From Pegoplata infirma (lineage: Eukaryota; Arthropoda; Insecta; Diptera; Anthomyiidae), in contig OY992537.1 of NCBI GenBank assembly GCA_963921195.1, positions 245,154,414 to 245,218,413 on the forward strand: a stretch of 64,000 nt of DNA, read 5' to 3'. Positions 11,147-21,594 of this stretch are shown here, one piece after another. The translations under genes and the position numbers were made by a program. The notes beneath the pieces were generated by a model that saw nothing but the letters and a program-made list of their open reading frames with translations, was not told where the DNA came from and made no database searches. Positions within the stretch are counted from its first letter, which is position 1. Every line of letters begins with the position of its first letter.

Positions 11147-11841
11147 CAAATTTGAGTAATTTAACAAATTTGAGTAATCACTTGTTTAAATTTAAAAACA
11201 AAAATTGAGTAATTTTTTAATTGAAGCAATTAAAAATTTACTTAAAAATTTTAAAAACAATTTAAGTAAATAATTTAATAAACGTTTAATAGTTTTTTTT
11301 AATTTTTTTTAAACTCTCATAGTTTTTTGAATTCTCGTTTAGTTTATAGTTTTTTGTGTATGTATATGAAAGTTTGTAATCGTCTTTATAAAATTTTCCT
11401 ATGTTTTTGAGACATACTATAAATATGTTTGGTAAAGTTTGAAAAAACAAGTTTTTTGTTTTTTTTTTTTGTAAAAAAATTTAAAACTTTTTTTAACTTT
11501 AAAAAAAAATAAATATTTAAGTTTTGAGTAAATGTTTAATTGTGTCAATTAAAAATTTACTCAAATTTTTTTTCAAACATTTAATAAATTTTTATTAAAA
11601 ATTTACTCAATACTATTAAATCGTTTACTGGTGCAAAATTGAGTAATTTTTTACTCAATAGTATTAAAAATTTACTAAAATATTTTTTTAATTTTTTTTA
11701 TGTGTAATTTTGAGTTTACTAAAATTTTTTAGTAAGCATTTAATAATTTTTTATTAAAGATTTACTAAATACTATTGGTGCAAAATTGAGTAATTTTTTA
11801 CTCAATAGTATTAAAAATTTACTAAATTTTTTTTTCTGTGT

Positions 11842-12400
11842 ACATATCTGTGGCAATAAGGAATAAGTGCATAAGTGTTTTTCTACTACTTTTCAGGAGA
11901 GCATTTAAAAGCTTTCAATTCAAATACCAAATCTGGGTTTAAAGATTTGAACATTTTGTGCATGTAAATATCTCAAGCATTATTATCGACACAATCTTCA
12001 CTACTTTAAAAGTGTATATATATTAGGACAACGGAAATATCGGATGAAAACCATTAATGTTGCTATTGCGTTTTGCAAAATTACATTTTAATCTATGCAT
12101 ATTTCGAGATATGCAGTTATGTATCCCTGTAAAATAAATTTTAGCGTCATCAACGATTGCTGATTTTAAAATAAGGAATTAAAACTTAAGTCAGATATGA
12201 TGTTGCGATTTTTCTTTTTCTTTTAAAACAAAAGAGTTGTACAGTTTTGAAATCAATGTATAATATCTCAAAAAGTAATGGTCCGATTTTCATAAAAATT
12301 TGATACAATACGAAAATGGATATGAAGATTCCGAAAATGCAAAAACACGTTTAACCATAACTTGACTTATGTTGTTATGGGTTTTTGCCACAGATATATT
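11842..12400. mobile_element. Possible TIR element with ATATCTGTGGCAA ends
   Basis: ATATCTGTGGCAA near 11845 is matched by TTGCCACAGATAT near 12393, giving about 13 bp of terminal inverted repeat. The element would abut the end of the preceding TIR element. The interior is AT-rich and non-coding, and no target duplication is clear. It could be chance similarity, hence the low confidence. Confidence 0.3.
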
Positions 12401-13140
12401 TGTATCTATTTGCATATATGATATCTATGCACTTCATACATCCGTAGTCTGAATGATGATGCTCTTTGCGGATTTACGATATGTGTGTGTCTCGTACTTG
12501 TGCACTTGTTTCTTTGTGCTTTTGTTAAACCGAATACAAAAGGTACTTGTACTTGTATCGCAAACATCTATTGTATGAAGCAGGTATCATCAAGAATTTT
12601 TCAAATTGTTTACGAGTTCTTGACAAATGCCAAGAACATGTCTAGAACCCTTGTAATTACAAACCACATAAATTAAGATGTTTGTAAAATCGTATTCATT
12701 TGCATCGTGATATGTATTTTTTATTGACATTCTTAATAAGTTAATACAGCAAAACATATTTTTTAACCCAGTTTCATCAGATATATGTACATATCGCTCA
12801 TTTACTTGTATAGTGTCATAACTCAAAATATGTAGTTTTTGGGTAAACAATACAGAATTATTTGTTATATCTTGCTTTATATTGTGTCAACAATTTGTTG
12901 AACAGTGTAATTAACAGTCATTAAAAAATATTTATTCTTAGGTAGGGGCTTTTAAGGCGAACTAAATTGCGATTTGCCAAAAAATTAAAATGCCAAAAAA
13001 ATATCAAAAAACTAAAATGTTATTTATTTATATAATCTTTAGTAAAACGGTAATACATAAATTCGGACCGGACGAACAGAAAAAATTACCCATTAAAACA
13101 ACAGTTAGAGGGTTAATATGTTCTTAAAAAAGAATCGCCA
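12401..13140. other. Unstructured AT-rich DNA
   Basis: I see no gene, inverted repeat or tandem repeat here. Short open frames at 12485-12676 and 12590-12850 lack domain or codon support. Confidence 0.4.
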
Positions 13141-13144
13141 TTAT

Positions 13145-13522
13145 TACTTATTATTCGTGGTCTAGCCCTAAAGGCCAGCACTGTGACCATTAAAGGACTT
13201 TTGAGCCAAGATCCATAGATTTAATTCAAACTCTGTTCAATGTTCCTAATGAACATTATAACAGAGGATGGAAAAGCTAGACTTATATTCGCAGAATTAA
13301 GCAATTCCCTGGCTAAGGACCGTCTTCTGATCCTACAAATTGCGACGCACTCACTCAATATGTTTTGCGTTGTTTCTAATTCCTCCAGACAAAGACGATG
13401 CACAAAAGTTTAAATTATGCAAGTGATAGTTTACTTTATAATGTCCGGTAAGAAAACCTGTCAGTAACCTAATGTCACTTTTGGTGTGATTAAGAATACT
13501 TCCATATGACAGTGGCCGATTA
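13145..13522 (-). pseudogene. C-terminal fragment of an RNase H-bearing non-LTR element
   Basis: The minus-strand frames read HRLCLEELETTQNILSEC followed by CRIRRRSLARELLNSAN and ISLAFPSSVIMFIRNIEQSL. This is the Cys-rich tail that follows RNase H in fly non-LTR ORF2 proteins. The upstream part of the same protein continues, after two nested insertions, at 16533-16690. Several frame breaks mean it is a dead relic. This is a different element from the one at 8.4-11.1 kb. Confidence 0.7.
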
Positions 13523-13611
13523 GTGCTTTAGATCAAATGATGATCTTAATTAAATTACAAATCATTTTTAATAATTTAAAACTAAACGAGAACTGGCAAC
13601 AGTGACCGTCG

Positions 13612-16423
13612 CACTGTGGTCAATATTTTGAGATAGCGGCCAAAACTCCTTTTGGTTTTTGTTCTCCGATTTTAAAGTTATTAGACTCATATGAAAGTAG
13701 ACAGTAGTAAACCTCGGGAGCCAAAAAATTAGAACTCTATTTCAATTATTTCACTGAGAACAGGGTGGTCCAAAATGGGATTTTTCAGAATTTAGTAAAT
13801 TTATGATATTTTTAGTTAATTTTTAAAGTTTAAATGATCATAACTTTTTTGTTTTTCAAGATTTTTGGACGAAATAAATTTTGTGTTGTAACTTAACTTA
13901 TTTCCTATTACTGGTAAAAAAATTTAAGCTCTACTATTTTCAGAACAATTTAAATATTTTTTTTAAAAAAGGTCAAATTTCTCGAAAATTTCCTACTTCA
14001 TAGAGCACAACTCCTGTGAGTCAAGCTGAGTCAAACCACAAATTTAATATTTTGTAGTCCTAACTCTCCCCTACATTCCTATATATACATGTCCATGCAT
14101 CGGGGCTGCACTTTTTGAGCTACAGCAATTTTTCTGACCCAAGGTAAGATATTCGGTACAAATGCACGTCATATTTTTTGAGAAGTTATTTTTATGTGAA
14201 AGTGGCTATTATGCATATATTTTGATGAAATTTTGTACAAGAGTTCTTAATGACCCAAAAAATAATTCTGTTGAAATTAGGAGAAGTTGGCCCATATTTG
14301 GACCTAGTCCACATAAAGGGTGTATCAAAATTTTGACAAAAATGACAATAGAACTCTCAAATTATGTGGTATCTGCAATTCATTTGGAAAAGGTAAAAAA
14401 TAATTTTATTGCCATCTAATATTACATAACTTAAATACCTGATAATTGCAAATAAATTTAAAACCAATGCAAATAACCTGTGGATCCTTGGACCTATCAA
14501 AAAGACCTATCCTTGGACCTATCAAAAGGACCTATCCTTTTACATATCAAAAGGACCTATCCTTGAACCTATCAAAAGGATCTATCCTTGGTCCTATCAA
14601 AAGGACCTATCAGAAGGACCTATCCTTGGACTTATGAAAAGGACCTATCCTTGGACCAATCAAAAGGACCTATCCTTGGACCTATCCTTTGATCTATCAA
14701 AAGGATCTATCCTTGGACCTATCAAAAGGACCTATCCTAGGACCTTGATCTATTAAAAGGACCTATCCTTTTACATATCAAATGGACCTTTCCTTTCACC
14801 TATCAAAAGGACCTATCCTAGGACCTATCAAAAGGACATATCCTTGGACCTACCAAAAGGACCTATCCTTTTACATATCAAAAGGACCTATCCTTGGACC
14901 TATAAAAAGGACCTATCCTTGGAAATATTAAAAGGACCTATCAAAAGGACCTATCAAAATTACCTATCCTTAAACCTATCAAAAGGACCTGTCCTTAAAC
15001 CTATTAAAAGGACATATCAGAAGGACCTATCCTTGGCCCATAAAAAGGACCTGTCCTTAAACCTATCAAAAGGACCTATCCTAGAACCTGCCAAAAGGAC
15101 CTATCCTTGGACCTATCAAAAGGTCCTATCCTTTGACCTATCAAATGGACCTATCCTTGGACCTATCAAAAGGACATATCCTTGGATCTATCAAAAGGAC
15201 CTATCAAAAGGACCTATCCTAGGACCTATCAAAAGGACCTATCCTTGGATCTATCAAAAGGACCTATGCTTGGACTTATCAAAAGGACCTATCCTATGAC
15301 CTATCAAAAGGACCTATCCTTGGACCTATCCTAGTACCAGTCAAAAGGACCTATCCTTGTACCTATCAAAAGGACCTATCCTTTGATCTATCAAAAGGAC
15401 CTATCCTTTTACATATTAAGAGGACCTATCCTTTGATCTATCAAAAGGGCCTATCCTTTTACATTTTAAAAGGACCTATCCTTGGACCTATCCTTGGACC
15501 TATCAAAAGGACCTATCCTTGGACCTATCAAAAGGACCTATACTAGGACCCATCAAAAGGACCTATACTTGGACCTATCAAAATGACCTATCCTAGGACC
15601 AGTCAAAAGGACCTATACTTGAACCTATCAAAAGGACCTATCCTTGGACCTATCAAAAAGACTTATCCTTGGACCTATTAAAAGGACCTATCCATTTACA
15701 TATCAAAAGGACCTATCCTAGGACCTATCAAAAGGACCTATCCTTTTACATATCAAAAGGACCTATCCTTGAACCTATCAAATGGACCTATCCTTGGTCC
15801 TATCAAAAGAACCTATCAGAAGGACCTATCAAAAGGACCTATCCTTGGACTTATGAAAAGGACCTATCCTTGGACCAATCAAAAGGACCTATCCTAGGAC
15901 CTATCAAAATTACCTATCCTTGGACCTATCAAAAGGACCTATCCTAGGACCTATCAAAAGGACCTATCAAAAGGACCTATCCTAGGACCTATCAAAAGGA
16001 CATATCCCTGGACCTATCAAAAGCACCTATCCTAGGACCTATCAAAAGGACAAAGGACCTGTGAATATTGAGACTAAATAAATGTCAGTGGCCAAATGTT
16101 GGCATTTTCTGACCAAAATTAAGTTTAGGAATAATAAATAAGTATTGGTTGTAAAATACGATTGAAGAAAATAAGAAATTATAAAAAAACATACCTATTT
16201 AAAATGTCAAAATATTCAACTTTTACATGGAAACTCAACAAAAAATTAAAATGCATTTTTAACTCCACATTACTTACGTTCCTATCAGTCGATTTTTACG
16301 TTTGAACACGCAAATTGAAGCTTAAAGTCCCTCCTATTGAACAAAACAAATTGCGTAAAAAAATACCAATCCGGTCAAAAGTTATAGAGTTTTGACCGCT
16401 ATCTCGCGAAATTGACCACTGTG
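13612..16423. mobile_element. Transib-like non-autonomous transposon carrying a minisatellite
   Basis: The termini are CACTGTGGTCAAT on the left and CACAGTGGTCAAT (reverse complement) on the right. The inverted similarity runs about 37 bp, including GAGATAGCGG and CAAAACTC. The target duplication is 5 bp and GC-rich, CGTCG (13607-13611 and 16424-16428), inside an otherwise continuous SINE. Five-bp GC-rich duplications and CAC-starting ends are established traits of Transib, the family that gave rise to RAG1. No transposase is encoded. The interior is about 870 bp of AT-rich sequence, a 1.6-kb 25-bp tandem array, and about 360 bp of AT-rich sequence. Family assignment is inference from ends plus TSD. 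Confidence 0.72.
14485..16064 (+). repeat. 25-bp minisatellite array (about 1.6 kb)
   Basis: The unit is GGACCTATCAAAAGGACCTA followed by TCCTT (25 bp), repeated for roughly 1.6 kb. It has point changes, partial units and occasional 14- to 17-bp half units. Variants such as CCTAGG for CCTTGG and tttacatat inserts recur, showing repeated local duplication of sub-blocks. The unit contains no stop codon in any plus-strand frame, so long open frames appear (for example 14844-15299), but these are by-products of the repeat. The array lies wholly within the Transib-like element. Confidence 0.95.
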
Positions 16424-16532
16424 CGTCGTCTCGTTGTAACTATATCGACCGAGGGTTTTTGTGGGAATCGAACCCACGACCCCCTGTTTCATAGGCTAGC
16501 ACGCTACCAATTAACCTACAGGTGCTTTAGAT

Positions 16533-16690
16533 TGTCGTAGACTTCCTCGGTCCTTTCCAAACCCTTAATCATGGTCGAGAAGGTGGACCAATTTACCCCA
16601 CAATAGGGTTCGGGTCCGGTCATATGAGTAGCGGAGGCATTTCTAGTAAGCTCATCCGCTATCTCATTACCCTCAAAACCTCTATGACCA
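16533..16690 (-). pseudogene. RNase H fragment of the interrupted non-LTR element
   Basis: Translated on the minus strand from 16690, it reads CGHRGFEGNEIADELTRNAS and then a segment with GPEPYCGVNWST and LERTEEVYD. GHRGFEGNEIAD is the classical RNase H motif holding the last catalytic Asp. The protein continues, past the SINE and Transib-like insertions, into 13145-13522. The fragment is cut at 16691 by another TIR element. Confidence 0.75.
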
Positions 16691-17369
16691 CACTAAAATA
16701 AAGTGAACTAAAATTAACTAAATTTTGAGAAAAAGAGGGAATGATTTGCTCCAAAGATTTTTTTCTTGGTTTTATTTAGTTTATAATTTTTCCAAAAATA
16801 AGGAAAACAAAGTTATTTAATTTTAAGCCAATTTTAACTAGAAAATGGGAAAAATTATATTTCACTTTAGTTCATTCACATTTTAGAACTAAATTGGGTC
16901 TAGACCCTAGACCCATGGGTTCAGCCCCTGTTAACTCGAGAACCCGTTGGGTCCTTAAAGGGTCCCCATCGATTTCGTTTGAATTTTTAACTAAATTTAA
17001 AGAAGTTATTAACTAAATTCTAAGAAGTACACTTCCCCAATTCAAAGAAAAGAAATACGATGATGTTTTTTTAGTAAATTTTAACTAAACTTGAACTAAA
17101 TTGTTTTTTAAGAAATATGTCATAAAAATAAAGATACGTTTCTTAGATTTGTGGAAAACTTCTTAGGCAGTAGAAATTTTTTTCCTAATATTAAAAAATT
17201 CCATTTAGAAAAACTATGTACTAATTATAAGTAAATGAATTAACCTTTTTTCCTCATAGTTAAGAAAATTTCTCATTTTTTAGTTAAATTTAACTAAATA
17301 TAAGGAAAATTCATGATAAATTTTCAATGACATTTTTTCCTTAATTTTAGTTATGTCTTTTTTTCAGTG
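16691..17369 (-). mobile_element. TIR element (CACTGAAAAAA family), compact copy
   Basis: On the minus strand it starts CACTGAAAAAAAGACATAAC (from 17369) and ends at the CACTAAAATAAAG terminus at 16691. It matches the copy at 3525-5474 minus the latter's insertions, and so supplies the empty-site reference for both guests there. It contains the words gggtctagaccctagaccca around the site where the 302-bp element sits in the other copy. Confidence 0.65.
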
Positions 17370-17528
17370 TTTTTTTTCGAAGTTTTTTAAACCCTTTTGT
17401 GGTTTTGGCCTACTTTTATTGGTTTTTGGTCTCGTTCAACATACACTAGATAACCTCAAATTTGTTACACAGTGTAATTGAAGAGTTTTAAAACAATGTT
17501 TTAAACAAACCAAAAACTTTTAGGGGAT

Positions 17529-17622
17529 TATTCATAATACTTAAAGTGTACTTAAAGTAGGTTTATTGACAGATATCAGTCAAATAAACCTACATTAGAT
17601 TTAATTTACTCATTATGAATAG
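17529..17622. mobile_element. Short MITE, TTATTCATAAT family, copy 1
   Basis: An inverted repeat of about 94 bp: TTATTCATAATACTTAAAG on the left pairs with the reverse complement of CATTATGAATAG on the right, with gtaggtttattgaca against gtcaaataaacctac inside. A second copy lies at 31764-31870. Non-coding hairpin. Confidence 0.6.
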
Positions 17623-17900
17623 CCTAGTTAATCTTTTCAGTAATTCTTATTTTTATGAATTATATAATATAATTACAACAACAACAAAAATATATTTTTT
17701 TTTATATGTATTGGAAAACACAAATCTCACGAAAAAAAAACAACAAAACATTTTTTGTTGCTCTTGTTGTTGGGCCCTGAAAAAACAGTCCTGTTGAGTG
17801 CTAGCAACAAGACTCTGCATATCTATAATGCGATTTTTTAATATTTGAGAGTGCCCAGTTTTTTAATATTTTTTGCTGATTTTAAGCTAATTAAAAAATA

Positions 17901-18489
17901 CACAGTGATACAAAATCGAACTTTCGGAATTGGAATGGGATGAAACCAAAAGCAAATGAAAGCTGACGTTTTCCATAAAAAAAACCCTCAAGGCATTTAA
18001 AGTTGGTGATTTTAAAGCATTTAAAGTTTTTGTGTACTAAACATGTCCTACTTTAAAGGCCCCTGGTGGTGCCCTTATTGGACATGTAGGGTCCAGTTGC
18101 CAAACGTAAGCTCCAAATTACTTCAGCTATGACTGGTATGAATTTTGCTGAAATCGGTCCAGTACCTATTTACTAAATAGCCAAATTATTACAATAAACC
18201 ACTGTACACCGTTGCATATGATTGTTACTTAAAGGCAATTATTAAGATAAACCACTAGACACCGTTGCGTATGATTGTTATTTGAAGGCAATTACAATAT
18301 TAATCATTCGCCACTAATACAGTTTTCAAGCATTTATTATTATAATTATAATAAAAGTGCACTAACTTCAAATGCGTGTAAAACAAAATCTAGTTCTGAA
18401 CTAGAAAAAAGCCTTGAGGGGTTTGTTATGGAATGTGTCAACTTTCATTTGCTTTTGGTTTCCATTCCGATTTTGGGTGTTGCACTGTG
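17901..18489. mobile_element. TIR element with CACAGTG ends
   Basis: The left end CACAGTGATACAAAATCG and the right end (reverse complement CACAGTGCAACACCCAAAATC) are followed on both sides by aaaccaaaagcaaatgaaag and then ccctcaaggc. The arms are about 95 bp. Inside, 18190-18295 holds two tandem copies of a 55- to 60-bp unit (accgttgcatatgattgtta). No target duplication is obvious. The heptamer resembles that of the Transib-like element, but without a TSD I do not assign it. Confidence 0.55.
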
Positions 18490-20040
18490 ATATTATTCAC
18501 AAAAAATTAAAATGGTCTTCTGTTTTTAAGTATTTACTTTTAAGTTCAAACTACTTATCCGAACTTCATGCTTTTGTCCAAATGGTTAAGTTAAAAAAAA
18601 AATTATATAAGTAGATAAATTTTAAGCCTATTTTATCGCACAACACTGTATATATTTTACCCAGCATGCAATTTAGTACAAACATGCGAAATGCACATTG
18701 TGGTTACATCTATTTTTGTGATTGTAAACAAAGAAAAGAAAAAAAAAAATATATATTAGATAGTCTAAAGACTGGCGGACAAATAAATATAGACAGACTC
18801 TCACTACTTATTGATAAAAGGAAATGTAAAATATGTACATACATATGTAAGTAATAACAATCATAGCTGGACAACAATTATAAATAATATTTCTTTTTAA
18901 GTGATCGTTATACCTAATATGATATTTGATGGCCGTTTAGTGAAATTTCATACCATGAATAATCAATATAGTACTTATTATGTATGTAGTATGTGTGTCT
19001 GGAATTTTTAAATTGATAGATAGATAGATTTAATTTACTGACTGCACTCTGTCTGAATTTTAAGATGCTTATAATTTTGTTGAAATACTGATATTTTCCT
19101 CCAATGTAAACAATAAATAAGTCAATACTATTAATTTGTTTACTGGTGCAAAATTGAGCAATTTTTAACTCAATATTATTAACAAATTACTTAATTTTTA
19201 GTTTTTTTTTTCTTTCTGGGATGCTTCCTCAGCTTAGTAAGATCCATGAAAAAAATACCATAGTTTTTTGGATATACTCATATTTTAGGGCTAAGGTAAA
19301 ATTTGGGCTCTCAAGCAGATCAGTCTAATTTAAAAAAAATAATATATGTAAGGGAAATTGCATGCCAAGTCGGACACTTTAAAAAAATGTTTGTCTTATA
19401 TTTTTAAATTTTTTTTAAACAGTTTTAAGTACCCTTTGAAAACCTCTTCCTGGTACATTTTGAGATTTTTTTTTTGGTTGTACGTTCAAAATATATTAAA
19501 TTTCCTAAAGAGTTAAATAAAACATGTCAATTAAACCGAAAAAAGTATAATTTTTGACCTTTCCCCTTTCGAATTGGATAAAACTTGGAATATAATTTGG
19601 CCTTTACAAACAAAATATAGTGCCAAAATTTTGGACTTCTGGTTGTTTTTCTTCCCGAGATATGGGGTGTTGAAAATTTGGAAAATCGTATATATTTGAC
19701 AAAAGTGTTCTGACATAAATGACGATATCTCAAAAAGTAATCAAGATACATGGCTCATTCAGGTTTCAAATAATATGAAACGAGACAGCTTTTAAAATGG
19801 CATTCACCATGAAAAATGCATCGTTTTTTCTTACCTGTCACTTTGTTTCTATTAATATTAAATCCTCTAATGAAGTCTCCATCCTGAAAATTTAAACTAA
19901 AATAGTATAGGGGACCCTTAACAACATATATTGTTTTCTTAAATATTTTGTTTTTGCAGGTAGCAAGTTTTGAATAAAATCCCTTGAAACATAAATCTGT
20001 GTAATTTTGCTGTGTTTTTCAATAAGTGGATTTATTCTCG
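18490..20040. other. AT-rich DNA with one GAGTAA-family fragment
   Basis: Positions about 19120-19215 (tactattaatttgtttactg, ggtgcaaaattgagcaattt) match 11600-11680 of the GAGTAA-family element and are a decayed fragment. A (gata)3-type stretch lies near 19015. The remainder shows no gene. Open frames at 19527-19751 look non-coding. Confidence 0.45.
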
Positions 20041-20364
20041 CACTCAAAAAAATAAAACTGTAAAGTTAACAAATGTTTTTTTTGTTAACTCGAGTTTACT
20101 GGCTTTTTAGCAAATTTTTAGTTAAAATCAGCGTTTTAACTACTTTTTTTAGTTAAGTTCAATTTACGAAAATACTAGTTTTGAACAAATTTTGAATTAA
20201 TTTTTTTTGTTGACTTCAAAACTGAGTTTACGAATTTTTACTAATTAATTTGCTGATTTTTCGTAACAAATTTGTTAAGTGAAATTTCTTGTGTAGCCTC
20301 CTATGCGATTCTCATAAGTTCTACTTAAGCTGATGAAAAAACAGAAAAAATAAACTTACAATTT

Positions 20365-20450
20365 TATATGGTTTTTTTGAATTGAGAAAAGTGTGAAAGA
20401 AAAATTTAATTTTTCTAAAAATTTAAGACATCCTGGTTTGTTTCTTACTA
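20365..20450 (+). repeat. 86-bp direct repeat, left copy
   Basis: Runs from tatatggtttttttgaattg to ggtttgtttcttacta. It is identical by eye to 21595-21680. Confidence 0.85.
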
Positions 20451-20548
20451 GTTTCATATTATCCAGTTATAATAATCTTCAGAAAAACTTTTAATGTCAA
20501 ATTTATTTAGTTAATAGTCAATAGAACTCTATATGTGAAAATTATTTA

Positions 20549-20652
20549 CAGATCGCAGCCGCCGAGGATTGAACCCATTATCATCTGTAATACTTTGCTA
20601 TTAACTGCCTGTAACGTACAATCACTCTAGACCGATACGCCACGAAGGCTGT
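20549..20652 (-). mobile_element. tRNA-derived SINE-like sequence (family B)
   Basis: Read on the minus strand it starts AGCCTTCGTGGCGTATCGGT (tRNA 5' arm and A-box-like) and carries AATGGGTTCAATCCTCGGCG (T-arm with B box GGTTCAATCC). The spacing of about 55-60 bp between boxes is longer than in a normal tRNA, so it is more likely a SINE head or tRNA pseudogene than a working tRNA. The head differs from SINE family A in this window. The 3' end was not delimited. Confidence 0.6.
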
Positions 20653-20809
20653 TAAGCAAGTATCAACTAAATCTGATTTTTTCAATTCGAGTGGTGTTGT
20701 TGCTGTAGTTTTTTCTTACAGAAGTGTTGTTATTGCTATTTAATGTAAATAGATTTTTATTTTTAGTAATCATTATTCTTCTTCCTCTCCTTCATCAATT
20801 CTGATCTAA

Positions 20810-21396
20810 CAAGGGAAGTATCTCAACCCTTATGAACCGATTTGCCTGAAACTTAAAATATATATCAAAGAGACAATTCTAAGGTTGGGGTGTCTCGGCT
20901 TATCGGCCATATCGGGGATTTAGGGGTTCAAAACATGGGTCAAAAAATGGCGAAAAAATCGTTTTTTGGATTTTTCAGCCATTTCTTTTTAAGAAACTAT
21001 AAGATGTTTCATATGAGAAGAAAGGTTTTTTTAATGCCTATCCAATGATGGCATTACCTTGTAAAAATTCGGCTTCTTTAAATATTTTTTTCAGGAAAAT
21101 GTGTAAATTTTGGGGGGTACTTATGTGAAGACATAGACCTACGATATCCATATGGATAAGAAATAATCTTTATTAAATTTAAGTCGACCCGTATTTTTGC
21201 CCTAGATGAAATTCCTGTTAGTTCGGAAGTAATCAAAATTTTCCCGAAGGTCCACATGGTTTCATAAGGGGACAACGAAATTTTTAAACACCGATATGGC
21301 CGATAAGCCGAGACACTCAAACCTTAAAATCGTCTCTTTAATATATATTTTAAGTTTCAGGCAAATCGGTTCATAAGGGTTGAGATACTTCCCTTG
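20810..21396. mobile_element. Harbinger-like MITE, copy 2 (TAA target)
   Basis: The same ends (CAAGGGAAGTATCTC) and interior as 3874-4445. Here the 3-bp duplication is TAA (20807-20809 and 21397-21399). A different TWA triplet at an independent site strongly supports a TWA-specific transposition mechanism. 587 bp, non-coding. Confidence 0.72.
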
Positions 21397-21594
21397 TAAG
21401 TACTTATTTTTGCAAACGTTGCCAGACATGGCCTATATTTTAGACACAAATGTTAGGTGTTGCCAATTTTCCAAAGATACTGATATTGCCACTTAGGGCG
21501 ACTTATAGTCGTTATTTTTAAATTATTGTTTCTGTAAAGACAGTCGAGCTCAGGCTCTAATTATAATTATGTATTATAATTTTTCGATTTGTTA

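Larger units (their letters stand above)
8347..11840 (+). mobile_element. GAGTAA-family TIR element split by a retrotransposon
   Basis: It starts CACAGAAAAAAATATGGAGG and ends TTTTTTTTTCTGTG, with TA after the end (11841-11842). Without the 2.8-kb retrotransposon it is about 720 bp of AT-rich sequence full of short mirror words (gagtaattttttactcaa). A fragment of the same family lies at about 19120-19215. No coding sequence belongs to this element; all coding potential comes from the nested non-LTR insertion. Confidence 0.6.
13523..16532 (-). mobile_element. tRNA-derived SINE (family A), split by a Transib-like insertion
   Basis: The tRNA-like head is on the minus strand at 16429-16521 and the body at 13534-13611. 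The head shows a D-arm or A-box-like stretch (GTAGGTTAATTGGTAGCG) and a T-arm or B box (GTGGGTTCGATTCCCAC). The two halves rejoin exactly into the sequence of the unbroken copies at 51306-51574 and 57667-57879. The SINE's own target duplication GTGCTTTAGAT is at 13523-13533 and 16522-16532. The A and B boxes would act as an internal RNA polymerase III promoter. It needs a partner non-LTR element to move. Confidence 0.8.

Noticed and set aside
14844..15299. 151-residue repetitive open frame (KRTYPWTYQKDLS type)
   Set aside because: It is a translation of the 25-bp minisatellite, whose unit lacks stops in all plus frames. The frame changes with each unit and there is no start context or flanking gene structure.
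16429..16521. A functional tRNA gene on the minus strand
   Set aside because: The A and B boxes are present, but the sequence continues into a SINE body, has a TSD and occurs in three similar copies. It is a SINE head.
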